From an uncultured Dehalococcoidia bacterium (GTDB taxonomy: Bacteria; Chloroflexota; Dehalococcoidia; Lucifugimonadales; Australimonadaceae), in contig OY282355.1 in assembly GCA_958295525.1 (NCBI GenBank), forward strand, positions 2,227,931 through 2,291,930: a stretch of 64,000 nt of DNA, given 5' to 3'. The number at the start of each line of letters is the position of its first letter. Positions within the stretch are counted from its first letter, which is position 1. This document shows, piece by piece, positions 8,338-16,027 of this stretch. The position numbers and the translations under genes were made by a program. The notes under the pieces were generated by a model. The model was not told where the DNA came from, searched no databases, and saw only the letters and a program-made list of their open reading frames with translations.

Positions 8338-8432
8338 CGGGAGCGCGAGGGAGTCGAACCCTCCCCGAACCAGGAAGCTGGCCCGGCAACGGTTTTGAAG
8401 ACCGCGAGACCCACCGGGGCCCATCCGCTCCC
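8338..8432 (-). tRNA. selC: tRNA-Sec (anticodon UCA)
   Basis: This is a 95-nt tRNA read from the minus strand. The acceptor stem is GGGAGCGG with GCGCTCCC (seven pairs plus a G-G at the eighth position), and the D stem is long. The anticodon loop is CTTCAAA with anticodon TCA at 8396-8398. The variable arm has eight base pairs (CCGGGCCA with TGGTTCGG). The T arm is GAGGG-TTCGACT-CCCTC, and the discriminator is G at 8338. CCA is not encoded. This 8+5-type acceptor/T arm, long D stem and UCA anticodon identify selenocysteine tRNA. selA, selB and selD are not in the window. Confidence 0.93.
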
Positions 8433-8530
8433 GTATCGCATACGCCCGCAAGTATACCGGACGACGCTTCCCACTGCGCGATGCAAGGAATATCGCCGCC
8501 CGTTTTATCCCATGGCGGCCTGCTTCCTGC

Positions 8531-8620
8531 ATTTTACTCAATGCGTTGAGTAAAATTACTCAATAGGGCTTGACAAATTACTCAATGCGTTGAGTAAAAT
8601 TACTCACTATGTTGAGTAAT
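8531..8620 (+). promoter_or_regulatory. Promoter with three palindromic operators upstream of the DUF4143 ATPase
   Basis: Three inverted repeats share the form ATTACTCAA-N4-TTGAGTAAT. They lie at 8531-8556 (11-bp arms), 8577-8600 and 8599-8620 (the last with a 5-base gap that contains the start codon). A TTGACA -35 box lies at 8570-8575 and a TAAAAT -10 box at 8595-8600, spacing 19, inside the second operator. Transcription would begin at or next to the ATG at 8609. The region is far more AT-rich than its surroundings. Confidence 0.8.
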
Positions 8621-9823
8621 CCGCAGCAAGCCTACGTCCGCCCCTACGCCAAAGACCTGGCGAGCCGCATCGCGGAGCCGCGCCGCTTTATGCAGGCGCT
8701 CGCCGGGGCGCGGCAGGTCGGCAAGTCCACGCTGGCTATGCAGGTCGCCGACAGCCTCGATATGCCGTTCCTGTACGCGAGCGCCGACGAGCCCGCGCTG
8801 CGCGGAACGCCATGGATCGAGCAGCAATGGGAGTCCGCGCGGCTGCTGGCCGGGGAATCCGGCGGCGCGGGGGCGCTGCTGATCCTCGACGAGGTCCAGA
8901 AAGTCACGGGCTGGTCGGAAACGGTCAAACGCTTGTGGGACGAGGACACGCGGGCGGGCAGGCCGCTCAAAGCGATGATCCTCGGCTCCGCGCCCCTGCT
9001 CATCCAACGCGGACTCGGCGAGAGCCTCGCGGGACGCTTCGAACTCTTGCAACTCCCCCACTGGAGTTACCCCGAAATGCGCGACGCCTTCGGATGGACG
9101 GTCGAGCAATACATCTTCTACGGAGCGTACCCCGGCGCGGCGTCGCTCGTGAACGACCACCCGCGCTGGGCGAGTTACGTCCGTGACGCGCTCATCGAGC
9201 CCACGCTTTCGCGGGACGTGCTGCTGCTCTCGCGCGTGGACAAACCCGCGCTTCTCCGCAGGCTCCTCGAATTGGGATGCGCCTATTCCGGCCAGATTCT
9301 CTCCTACACGAAGATACTGGGCCAATTGCAGGACGCCGGCAACACGACCACGCTCGCGCATTACCTGGACCTGCTGCGCGGCGTCGGCATGGTGATGGGC
9401 TTGCAAAAATACTCAGGCGGCGAAGCGCGGCGGCGGGCGTCCAGCCCCAAACTGCAAGCGCTCAACACCGCCCTAATGACGGCGCAATCCGGGCTCACGC
9501 CGGAAGAGGCGCGGGCGGACGGCGGCTTCCGAGGGCGGCTCGTCGAATCCGCAATCGGCGCGCACTTGGCGAACGCCGCCGCCGCCGAGCGCTTCCGCCT
9601 CTATTACTGGCGCGAGCGCAACCGCGAGGTCGACTTCGTCGTGATGGACGGGCGGCGGCTCGTCGGGATCGAGGTGAAAAGCGGAAGAGCGCGCGAGACG
9701 CCCGCCGGAATGGAGGCGTTCACCAAAGCCTTCCCCTCTGCTCGCGCGATGCTCGTAGGCGGAGACGGCATCCCGGTCGAGGACTTTCTGGCGATGCCGG
9801 TTCGCAACTGGCTAAACGCATAA
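8609..9823 (+). CDS. AAA-type ATPase of the DUF4143 family
   Basis: The 404-residue protein has Walker A GARQVGKST (residues 33-41), Walker B LLILDEVQK (about 90-98) and a C-terminal restriction-nuclease-like half with REVDFVV and GIEVKSG (about 337-357), the usual AAA_14 plus DUF4143 layout. These proteins are widespread, mobile and of unknown function; a toxin or selfish-element role has been suspected. The ATG lies inside the third operator, so the mRNA is probably leaderless and repression would block the start itself. No regulator gene is adjacent, so the ATPase itself or a distant protein would bind the operators. Confidence 0.85.
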   Translation: MLSNPQQAYVRPYAKDLASRIAEPRRFMQALAGARQVGKSTLAMQVADSLDMPFLYASADEPALRGTPWIEQQWESARLLAGESGGAGALLILDEVQKVTGWSETVKRLWDEDTRAGRPLKAMILGSAPLLIQRGLGESLAGRFELLQLPHWSYPEMRDAFGWTVEQYIFYGAYPGAASLVNDHPRWASYVRDALIEPTLSRDVLLLSRVDKPALLRRLLELGCAYSGQILSYTKILGQLQDAGNTTTLAHYLDLLRGVGMVMGLQKYSGGEARRRASSPKLQALNTALMTAQSGLTPEEARADGGFRGRLVESAIGAHLANAAAAERFRLYYWRERNREVDFVVMDGRRLVGIEVKSGRARETPAGMEAFTKAFPSARAMLVGGDGIPVEDFLAMPVRNWLNA

Positions 9824-9856
9824 GGGGCTGCGCCCCCGATCCGTGAGCGCAGCCCC
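9824..9856. terminator. Bidirectional terminator hairpin
   Basis: A 10-bp inverted repeat GGGGCTGCGC / GCGCAGCCCC with a 13-base loop begins directly at the stop codon of the DUF4143 gene and precedes the convergent thioredoxin stop. There is no long U tract on either side. Confidence 0.6.
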
Positions 9857-9885
9857 TCAAGCCGTTCTTGCCGTTGCGCGGAGGA

Positions 9886-10218
9886 TTATTCCGCGCCCAG
9901 CGCCTTGTCGATCTTCTTCTTCAGCACGGCCTTCGGCACGGCGCCCACGACGTTGTCCGCCACCGCTCCGTCCTTGAAGATCAGCAGCGCGGGGATGCTG
10001 CGGATGCCGAACTGCATCGCCGTCTGCGGGTTCGCGTCCACGTCCAACTTGGCGAACGCGAACTTGCCCTCGTACTCGTCGGCCAGTTCGTCCACCACCG
10101 GCGCGATCATCTTGCACGGGCCGCACCAGTCGGCCCAAAAGTCCACCAGCACGGGCTGCTCGCTCTTCAGCACCGCCGTCTCGAAATCGGCGTCCGTAAC
10201 GGGCTCGGGTTTCGCCAT
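9886..10218 (-). CDS. trxA: Thioredoxin
   Basis: Cytosolic dithiol-disulfide oxidoreductase of 110 residues with the WCGPC active site at residues 31-35 and the cis-Pro loop SIPALLIF. The start at 10218 follows a GGGAG ribosome binding site; a longer frame to 10413 has no family similarity upstream. A TATACT -10 box lies on the minus strand at 10276-10281. It is convergent with the DUF4143 gene across the hairpin at 9824-9856. Confidence 0.95.
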   Translation of the reverse strand: MAKPEPVTDADFETAVLKSEQPVLVDFWADWCGPCKMIAPVVDELADEYEGKFAFAKLDVDANPQTAMQFGIRSIPALLIFKDGAVADNVVGAVPKAVLKKKIDKALGAE

Positions 10219-10310
10219 CGTCGCATCTCCCTTCACTCGCCGGGGCGTGAACGCCCGCGCGCGTATCTCAATTGCAGTATACGCTATCGCCCCCGCCGCG
10301 CCCCAACGCC

Positions 10311-12044
10311 TCACGGCTCTCCTCCGTCCTCCGCGCTCACCGCCGCCCACAGATCGCCCGCGCCCATCGGAATATGCGGAACAAAGCCCGTCACGCGGTC
10401 GTTGAACGCCCAACGCTCCGCCGCCCCCGCCGCCATAAAGAACAACGCCTCGCTCAGCAGCGCCCGTTGTATCTCCCGCGCCAGTTCCGCCCGCGCCGCG
10501 CCGTCCGTCTCCACCGCCTGACGCTCAATCAGCCCGTCCAACTCCGGCGTTCCGCCCGTTACGTTGAACGCCCCTTGCGAGTGCGCCAGCCCCAGCAAAA
10601 ATCCGTTCGGCGTGTCGGCGGGCGGCATCGGCCCCACGAAAGCGTCGTAGTCGCGCTCCTCCCACACCCGCCGGAGGTACGCCGCGCGGCTCAGCGGCTC
10701 CACTTCCACGTCGAAGCCTGCCGCAGTAAGTTGCGCCCCCAGAATCCGCCCGTGCGCCGCGTGCGCCTCCCCGAAATTGGCGACGATCAGCGTAATCCTC
10801 CGCGTGGCGCCCGCCGACTCCAGCGTCCGCCGCGCCTGCTCGGCGTCGCCGAACGCCGACGCGAACTCGTCCTCGCCGATCATCCAACGCGCATCCGCGA
10901 GCGGGACGCCCACCGACGCCGACCCGATGCCGAACGTCTCCTCGATCGCCGTCTCGGGCGAGAGCCCGAGGAACGCCGCGCGGCGGAGAGCGCGGTCGTC
11001 AAACGGCGGGCGCGCCGCGTTCAGCCCGAAGAGCGCGCCCCTGCCTCCGGGGCGCTCCGCCACCGCCGAGGAAAACCCCGCTTCCGCGAGCGCCGGCCAT
11101 TCCGCCTCCCGAATCTGCGCCATATCAACCCGCCCCTGCAGAAGCAGGCGCGCCGCCACCTCGCGGTTCGCCGCCGGATGAAACTCGATGCGCTCCGCTT
11201 TCACGCCAATCGCGGAATTCTCCCACGCCGTGAGCGTCGCCTGACCGGACGCGCTGCGATGAAAGATCCACGGGCCCGCGCCCGCAACCGGCTGCGTCCG
11301 GACATCCACGCCGTCCAGCGACTCCGGCGCGAGAATGACGGCGTAAGGGCTCGCCAGTTTCAACGGCAAGTCCGGGTCGGGGTAGCGCAAGTTGAAACGA
11401 ACGCTGCGCTCCCCCGCCGGCTCCACGCTCTCGACCGAATCGAAGAGCGCGGCGTGCGGACGCCCGGGCTCGCGCAGGCGGTTGATGCTGAACGCCACGT
11501 CCTGCGGCGTAACCGCCCGCGGCGCGAACCCCTCCGCCGGTTGCCACGCCGCGTCCGTCCTCAGATCGAACTCCGCGGCGCCGTCGTCCGTGAAACGCCA
11601 CGATTCGCACAGCCCGCATTCCGTCTCGAGCGTGGGCGTCTCTCCCGCGGCGATCACGAAACGCATCAGCCGTCCATGGCTGGGGCCGGGCCCGAACAGC
11701 GCCGCCCACTCCGAAACCGCCGCGTGCATATCCAAGTGCGGCGCAGCCCCCGTAACCGCCGCACGCAGCGTTCCGGCCGGCGGCGGAGCGAGCGTAGGGG
11801 TAGGCGCAGGCGCGGCGACGGTCGCCGTCGGCGCAGGAGACGGAGCGCCGGGAACGTCAGGAGGCGCGCACGACGCGGCCAGCGCCGCCCCCGCGAGCGC
11901 CAGCGCGGACAGAGCCCCGGCGCGGCCCAACACGGCCCTTCTCTCCCGCGGACGGCGCCTGTCGGCTACAATCCGAACTATGGAGGCAGCCGAATCTGAA
12001 ATTCTCCGCTCCAATCGCCCGCTGATTGACGGCCACGCGCACAT
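10311..12044 (-). CDS. Peptide/nickel-type ABC transporter substrate-binding lipoprotein
   Basis: This is a family 5 extracellular solute-binding protein that would deliver an oligopeptide or similar ligand to an ABC permease. The N-terminus has [10 protein letters not shown], a hydrophobic stretch and the lipobox LAASC, resembling a Tat lipoprotein signal. A Pro/Ala/Thr linker precedes the binding domain. No permease or ATPase is adjacent, so it is an orphan. The start is uncertain. ATG at 12044 gives 577 residues but overlaps the divergent TatD gene by 65 bases. TTG at 12014 or GTG at 11933 are alternatives, the last removing the twin arginines. Confidence 0.75.
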   Translation of the reverse strand: MCAWPSISGRLERRISDSAASIVRIVADRRRPRERRAVLGRAGALSALALAGAALAASCAPPDVPGAPSPAPTATVAAPAPTPTLAPPPAGTLRAAVTGAAPHLDMHAAVSEWAALFGPGPSHGRLMRFVIAAGETPTLETECGLCESWRFTDDGAAEFDLRTDAAWQPAEGFAPRAVTPQDVAFSINRLREPGRPHAALFDSVESVEPAGERSVRFNLRYPDPDLPLKLASPYAVILAPESLDGVDVRTQPVAGAGPWIFHRSASGQATLTAWENSAIGVKAERIEFHPAANREVAARLLLQGRVDMAQIREAEWPALAEAGFSSAVAERPGGRGALFGLNAARPPFDDRALRRAAFLGLSPETAIEETFGIGSASVGVPLADARWMIGEDEFASAFGDAEQARRTLESAGATRRITLIVANFGEAHAAHGRILGAQLTAAGFDVEVEPLSRAAYLRRVWEERDYDAFVGPMPPADTPNGFLLGLAHSQGAFNVTGGTPELDGLIERQAVETDGAARAELAREIQRALLSEALFFMAAGAAERWAFNDRVTGFVPHIPMGAGDLWAAVSAEDGGEP

Positions 12045-12810
12045 TGACCAGTTCGCGCCCGCCGACCTCGACCCGCTCTTGGCGCGCGCGGAGGCGGCGA
12101 ACGTCGGCCTGATTATAGCAGCGGGCGTAACGCTGGAGTCATGCCGCCGCGTCTGCGCCCTCGCGGACGAGCGCCCCCGGATCCGCGCAGGCGTCGGCCT
12201 GCACCCCGCCGACCTCGACGGATGGCTCGACGGCGCGGCGCTCGCCGAACTGCGCCGCCTCGCCCAGCGCCCCGGCGTCGTCGAATGGAGCGAAACCGGC
12301 CTCGACTATATGCCGAACTCTCCCGCCTACGACCTCCAGCAAGACGCCTTCCGCAAGCAGGTGCGCCTCGCCCGCGAATTCGGCCTGCCGCTCGTCACCC
12401 ACTCCCGCGAGGCCGACGAGGATATGCTCCGAATCCTCCGCGAGGAGCGCGCCGGAGAGGTCGGCGGCGCGTGGCACTACTTCCAGGGCGGCCTGCCGCT
12501 CGCCGAGCGCGTGCTGGAACTCGGCTTCTTCATCTCGCTCGCCAAGCCGTTGCTCCGCCTGCCGGAACTGCAGCGAGCCGCCGCCCAAATCCCGCTCGAC
12601 CGGATCGTCATCGAGACGGACTCCTACCCTCAGCCCTTCAAGAAGAACCCCGTCCGGCGCACCGAGCCCTGGCATCTTCCGCAAGTGGCGGCCAAACTCG
12701 CCGAACTCCACAACGTGGACGTCGAAACCGTCGCCGCGGCCACCACCGCCAACTACCTCCGAATGCTCGGCGGGCGCGTCAGCGTGGCGGAACTCGGCGC
12801 GCCCGCATAG
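11980..12810 (+). CDS. TatD-family metal-dependent hydrolase
   Basis: The 276-residue cytosolic protein has the DGHAH metal motif at 17-21, a Glu in VVEWSETGLDY near 95, a His in LPLVTHSRE near 133, a His in AWHYFQGG, and IETDSYPQPF near the C-terminus, in the order of TatD deoxyribonucleases and related amidohydrolases. The substrate is not certain. The ATG at 11980 lies 6 bases after a TACAAT box (11968-11973), which points to a leaderless transcript. The coding sequence overlaps the start region of the divergent lipoprotein gene. Confidence 0.85.
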   Translation: MEAAESEILRSNRPLIDGHAHIDQFAPADLDPLLARAEAANVGLIIAAGVTLESCRRVCALADERPRIRAGVGLHPADLDGWLDGAALAELRRLAQRPGVVEWSETGLDYMPNSPAYDLQQDAFRKQVRLAREFGLPLVTHSREADEDMLRILREERAGEVGGAWHYFQGGLPLAERVLELGFFISLAKPLLRLPELQRAAAQIPLDRIVIETDSYPQPFKKNPVRRTEPWHLPQVAAKLAELHNVDVETVAAATTANYLRMLGGRVSVAELGAPA

Positions 12811-12835
12811 CGAGCCGGGGGGAAGCCCGCAGCCG

Positions 12836-13408
12836 CTACAGCGGCATCCCCCAGATCGGGTACCACTCTTTGATTGCGCGGGAGGTCGGGAGCTCGCGGC
12901 GGGAGGCTTGCTCCATCCGCAGTTCGAGCGGGTGGTCGCGCTTCTCCGGCTTGTCGTCCTCCGGGGCGGGAACGAACGGCGTGAACGCCTTGATGCGCGG
13001 CTGGTAGATCCAGTAGATGCGCTGCGACTTCCACGTGAACGGGTAGACCGCAGCCAGCACGCGCGGGCCGATTCCGACCGCGACGAGCGCTTCCCCGACC
13101 ACGCGGACGGCGCTCGCCAGGTCGGGCAGGCCGGAGCCGCGCACGATGACCCACGGATGGACGTTCTCCGAAGCGTCCATTTCCACGTCCCAGCGCGCTT
13201 CGGAGGACGTGAGGCGCTCGAGCGCGCGCTCCAGTTCGGCTTTCGCTTGGGGCGCGTCCTGATCGGGCGCGGGGCGCACCAGCACGCCCGCCTTGCCGGT
13301 GGGGAAGGTGTCGAGCTCCTGCTCGAACATCTGCGCGGCCCGCCCCATCGCCTCGTGCGCCGGGCCCCACTCGCCTTGCCGTTGGTTGCTTGAGAGGAAC
13401 TTGCACAT
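12836..13408 (-). CDS. pspAB: PspA-associated protein PspAB
   Basis: This is a 190-residue protein without a signal peptide. Its C-terminal block (YPFTWKS, FTPFVPAP, DHPLELRME, then ELPTSRAIKEWYPIWGMPL) matches the conserved end of PspAB, a family found beside HtpX or PspA in Actinobacteria and Chloroflexota and thought to act in envelope stress. The start at 13408 has a GAGGGG element 7 bases upstream and lies 5 bases after the htpX stop, so the two genes are translationally linked. No pspA gene is in the window. Confidence 0.75.
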   Translation of the reverse strand: MCKFLSSNQRQGEWGPAHEAMGRAAQMFEQELDTFPTGKAGVLVRPAPDQDAPQAKAELERALERLTSSEARWDVEMDASENVHPWVIVRGSGLPDLASAVRVVGEALVAVGIGPRVLAAVYPFTWKSQRIYWIYQPRIKAFTPFVPAPEDDKPEKRDHPLELRMEQASRRELPTSRAIKEWYPIWGMPL

Positions 13409-13412
13409 CGCG

Positions 13413-14318
13413 CTACCCCTCAACCATCAGCGTCGTCTCGAGTTCCCGCAGGCGCTCGATGCGCTTCTCCATTGGCGGATGGGTCGAGAAGAATTTGGCG
13501 AATCCGTCGCCGACGGCGGGCATTATGAAGAAGGCGTTCATCGTTTCGGCGCGGCGGAGGTCTTGCTGGGGGAGTCCGGTCATTGCGCCGCCGATGCGCT
13601 GCAGCGCGCTGGCGAGGTCGCGCGGGCTCTGGGTGAGGACGGCGGCGCCCCTATCGGCTGCGTATTCGCGGTAGCGGGAGAGCGCGGCGATGAGGACCTG
13701 GCTTATGACCCAGACGAGGATGGTGACCACGTAGGCGATCATAATGGCGCCGCCGGCGTTGCTGTCGCGGCGGCCAAACCCGCCCCCGAACAGGGACGAC
13801 CAGAACAGCAGGCTCATCAGCGTCGAGGCGACGACGGAGAGGAAACTGGCGTAGGTCATCACTTGCACGTCGCGGGACGCGATATGGCTGATCTCGTGGG
13901 CGAGCACGCCCTCCAATTCGCGCTTGTTCAGCAGGCGGAGCAAGCCGGTGGTCACCGCGACGGACGCGTGCTTTTGGCTGCGCCCGGTGGCGAATGCGTT
14001 GGGGGCGTTCATATCGGCGACGGCGACTTTCGGTTTCGGAATGCCCGCCGTCATCGCCAAGCGTTCAACCGTCGCGTGCAGGTCGGGCGCTTCCTCCGGC
14101 GTGACCACTTTGGCGCGCATCGAGACGAGCACGAGTTTGTCGGAGAGGATGAACTGCACGAGCACGAGTCCGGCGGCGATGGAGAGCATCACGGCCGCGC
14201 CGGCCACGCGCACGAGGAACCACAGGAACAGGCCGTAGACGACGCCGAGCAGGAGCATCGTGAAGAGCATCCGCGCCCGGAGTTGGTTGTCGCGGCCAAC
14301 GCCGCGCCGCTGGATCAT
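13413..14318 (-). CDS. htpX: HtpX-type membrane zinc metalloprotease (M48)
   Basis: Membrane protease of 301 residues that degrades misfolded membrane proteins. Two hydrophobic segments lie near residues 16-55. The zinc motif HEISH is at 141-145, two more helices lie around 155-205, and a Glu in the YREYAADRGA motif (about 215-225) serves as third ligand. The start ATG at 14318 follows the gene's natural N-terminus; an open frame extends upstream without membrane or protease features. It forms an operon with pspAB. Confidence 0.92.
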   Translation of the reverse strand: MIQRRGVGRDNQLRARMLFTMLLLGVVYGLFLWFLVRVAGAAVMLSIAAGLVLVQFILSDKLVLVSMRAKVVTPEEAPDLHATVERLAMTAGIPKPKVAVADMNAPNAFATGRSQKHASVAVTTGLLRLLNKRELEGVLAHEISHIASRDVQVMTYASFLSVVASTLMSLLFWSSLFGGGFGRRDSNAGGAIMIAYVVTILVWVISQVLIAALSRYREYAADRGAAVLTQSPRDLASALQRIGGAMTGLPQQDLRRAETMNAFFIMPAVGDGFAKFFSTHPPMEKRIERLRELETTLMVEG

Positions 14319-14554
14319 TGATCGCGCCTCCTCGCCGGACGCGCCCGCGCCCGGCTCTTCTCTATCCACGATGCAATGATACCGCGTCCGCGCCGCCGCG
14401 TCATCGGACGCGGCAAACCCCGGCCTATGAGACAGGACTCGTTCTCGGCGCGCCTGCGCGCCCATGCGCTTGCGCGCTGGGGGAATTCGGCTCAACCCCG
14501 ATCTTCGGAAGCGGCGAGGGCGGGGAAGCGGAGGCCGGCGGCGCGGATGAAGCG

Positions 14555-14791
14555 TTACGGGGCGCTGCGGTCCTTGTTGATCTCGATGAAGCGGGTCTGG
14601 TCGCCGGGGGTGGCGTCCTCGGCGAAGATGGCCGCGACCGGGCACACCGGCTCGCACGCCGCGCAGTCTATGCACTCGTCCGGATCGATGTAGTACATCC
14701 GGTCGCCCTCGTAGATGCAGTCCACAGGGCAGACGTCGACGCACGAGGCGTCTTTCACGTCAACGCAGGGTTCCGTAATGATGTAGGCCAT
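14555..14791 (-). CDS. fdxA: 7Fe ferredoxin ([3Fe-4S][4Fe-4S])
   Basis: This is a 78-residue electron carrier. Cys 9, 17 and 50 are placed to hold a 3Fe-4S cluster, and Cys 21, 40, 43 and 46 a 4Fe-4S cluster, which is the spacing of FdxA proteins shifted by one residue; Cys 25 is extra. The short length (classical FdxA is longer at the C-terminus) fits Actinobacteria-like and Chloroflexota forms. It stands alone on the minus strand between htpX and the AsnC regulator. Confidence 0.9.
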   Translation of the reverse strand: MAYIITEPCVDVKDASCVDVCPVDCIYEGDRMYYIDPDECIDCAACEPVCPVAAIFAEDATPGDQTRFIEINKDRSAP

Positions 14792-14900
14792 CTTGGCTTG
14801 CGCCCTCCCTCTGATGGTTCCGCCCCTTCACGAGAGGCGAGGCTAGTTTAGCAGAATGCGCGAGCGGGGGGAACGAGTTTGCAACCCCGCGTCCCGCCTC

Positions 14901-15341
14901 TCATCCCACCGAGTTCTTCTTGATGGACAGGTTGATGAACGTCTCCGTGCTGCGGACGCCGGGAATGCTCCCCACGCGGTTCCGCAGGAAGTCCGACAAC
15001 TCCAGCGCCGACCCGAAACTCACCCGGCAGAACACGTCGAACGCTCCGGTGGTGACCGCCGAATAGTGCACCTCCTCCATCTCCGCAAGTTCGTCGGCGA
15101 CCGACTCCACGAACGCCGGGGCGACCCTCAGCCCCACGAGCGCCGACGTGCGCCGACCCAGTTTGGATGCGTCCGTAACCGCGACGACGCGGACAACCTC
15201 CTCGTCGAGGAGCGCGCGGAAACGCCGGCGGACGGTGCCCTCGCTCACGCCCAGTTCGCGGGCGAGTTCAATGTTGGATGTCCGCCCGTCCCGCCGGAGG
15301 ATGTCTATCAACTTGGAGTCAACGTCGTCGAGGACAGCCAT
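14901..15341 (-). CDS. Lrp/AsnC family transcriptional regulator
   Basis: The 146-residue protein has an N-terminal winged HTH (DSKLIDILRRDGRTSNIELA, then RELGVSEGTVRRR, residues 8-40) and a C-terminal RAM ligand-binding domain (LVGLRVAP to VRSTETFINLSIKK). Members sense amino acids or other small ligands and are usually autoregulatory. A TATGAT box lies on the minus strand about 50 bases upstream of the start, in an AT-rich stretch suitable for operator binding. The target genes are unknown. Confidence 0.88.
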   Translation of the reverse strand: MAVLDDVDSKLIDILRRDGRTSNIELARELGVSEGTVRRRFRALLDEEVVRVVAVTDASKLGRRTSALVGLRVAPAFVESVADELAEMEEVHYSAVTTGAFDVFCRVSFGSALELSDFLRNRVGSIPGVRSTETFINLSIKKNSVG

Positions 15342-15456
15342 GCCCAGCCCTTTGTGAAATTTCGCGCAAACCCGTCATTATCATACGAGAGGCCGCCTCC
15401 GCTGGCAAGCCTTCTGCGCTCGTCCGATGCATACGGAGCCTTCGCCTAATCGGCGG

Positions 15457-16008
15457 TTAGGTCAGTCTCCGACGCATAACGCGGCGGCGCGTTCCGGCTT
15501 TGCCGGTCTCCTCGAAGCCGTGCGCCGCGAACACGGGGACGAATCCGCAGAAGCGGTAACTCGGCGAGTCCGCCTCAACGGCGTACGCCTCGATGACCGC
15601 CGCGCCGTTCGCCTTCGCGTGCGCCGCCGCCGCTTCGATGAGGCGCTCCATTACGCCGCCGCGCCGCAGGCGTCTCGGCACGTAGAAGCACGAGATTGAC
15701 CACACGCGCGACTCGTCCTCGCCCGGCGGGTGGACGCCGCCTATGCGGACGAACGCGCTGCGGGGCGCGACGGAGCACCATGCGGCGGGCTCGCCGTCGA
15801 GGTAGGCCAGCAGGCCGACTCGCCCGCCGCCCGCGACCTTGCGGCGCATCGCATCCTTGCGCGCCGGGCGTCCCTGCGGGCTTTTGCCGTTCTCGTCGCG
15901 CCGCCAGACCAGGCACCAGCAGTATTTCGGCCCGCCGCGCTCCTCGAACAACCGCTCGAAGTCGCCCCACCGGGCAGCGTCGAGTTCATGCGTTTCGATG
16001 CTGGACAT
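15457..16008 (-). CDS. GNAT family N-acetyltransferase
   Basis: This is a 183-residue protein of unknown acyl acceptor. The acetyl-CoA-binding region reads ISCFYVPRRLRRGGVMERLI (about 105-124), corresponding to motif A with R-R-x-G-x, followed by a typical helix and the ANGAAVIEAYAVE strand. A Cys pair near residue 30 (YCWC) is unusual and may be structural. It is the first of a run of minus-strand genes ending 20 bases from the PaaK-like ligase. Confidence 0.8.
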   Translation of the reverse strand: MSSIETHELDAARWGDFERLFEERGGPKYCWCLVWRRDENGKSPQGRPARKDAMRRKVAGGGRVGLLAYLDGEPAAWCSVAPRSAFVRIGGVHPPGEDESRVWSISCFYVPRRLRRGGVMERLIEAAAAHAKANGAAVIEAYAVEADSPSYRFCGFVPVFAAHGFEETGKAGTRRRVMRRRLT

Positions 16009-16027
16009 CGCCTTGATCCCTCACCGG

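Noticed and set aside
8338-8432. tRNA-Ser or an opal suppressor tRNA
   Set aside because: The UCA anticodon with an extended acceptor/T arm, long D stem and 95-nt length fits Sec, not Ser or Trp.
10272-11999. Long plus-strand frame opposite the solute-binding lipoprotein
   Set aside because: Arg/Pro-rich, without domain or start signal; a shadow of high GC on the opposite strand.
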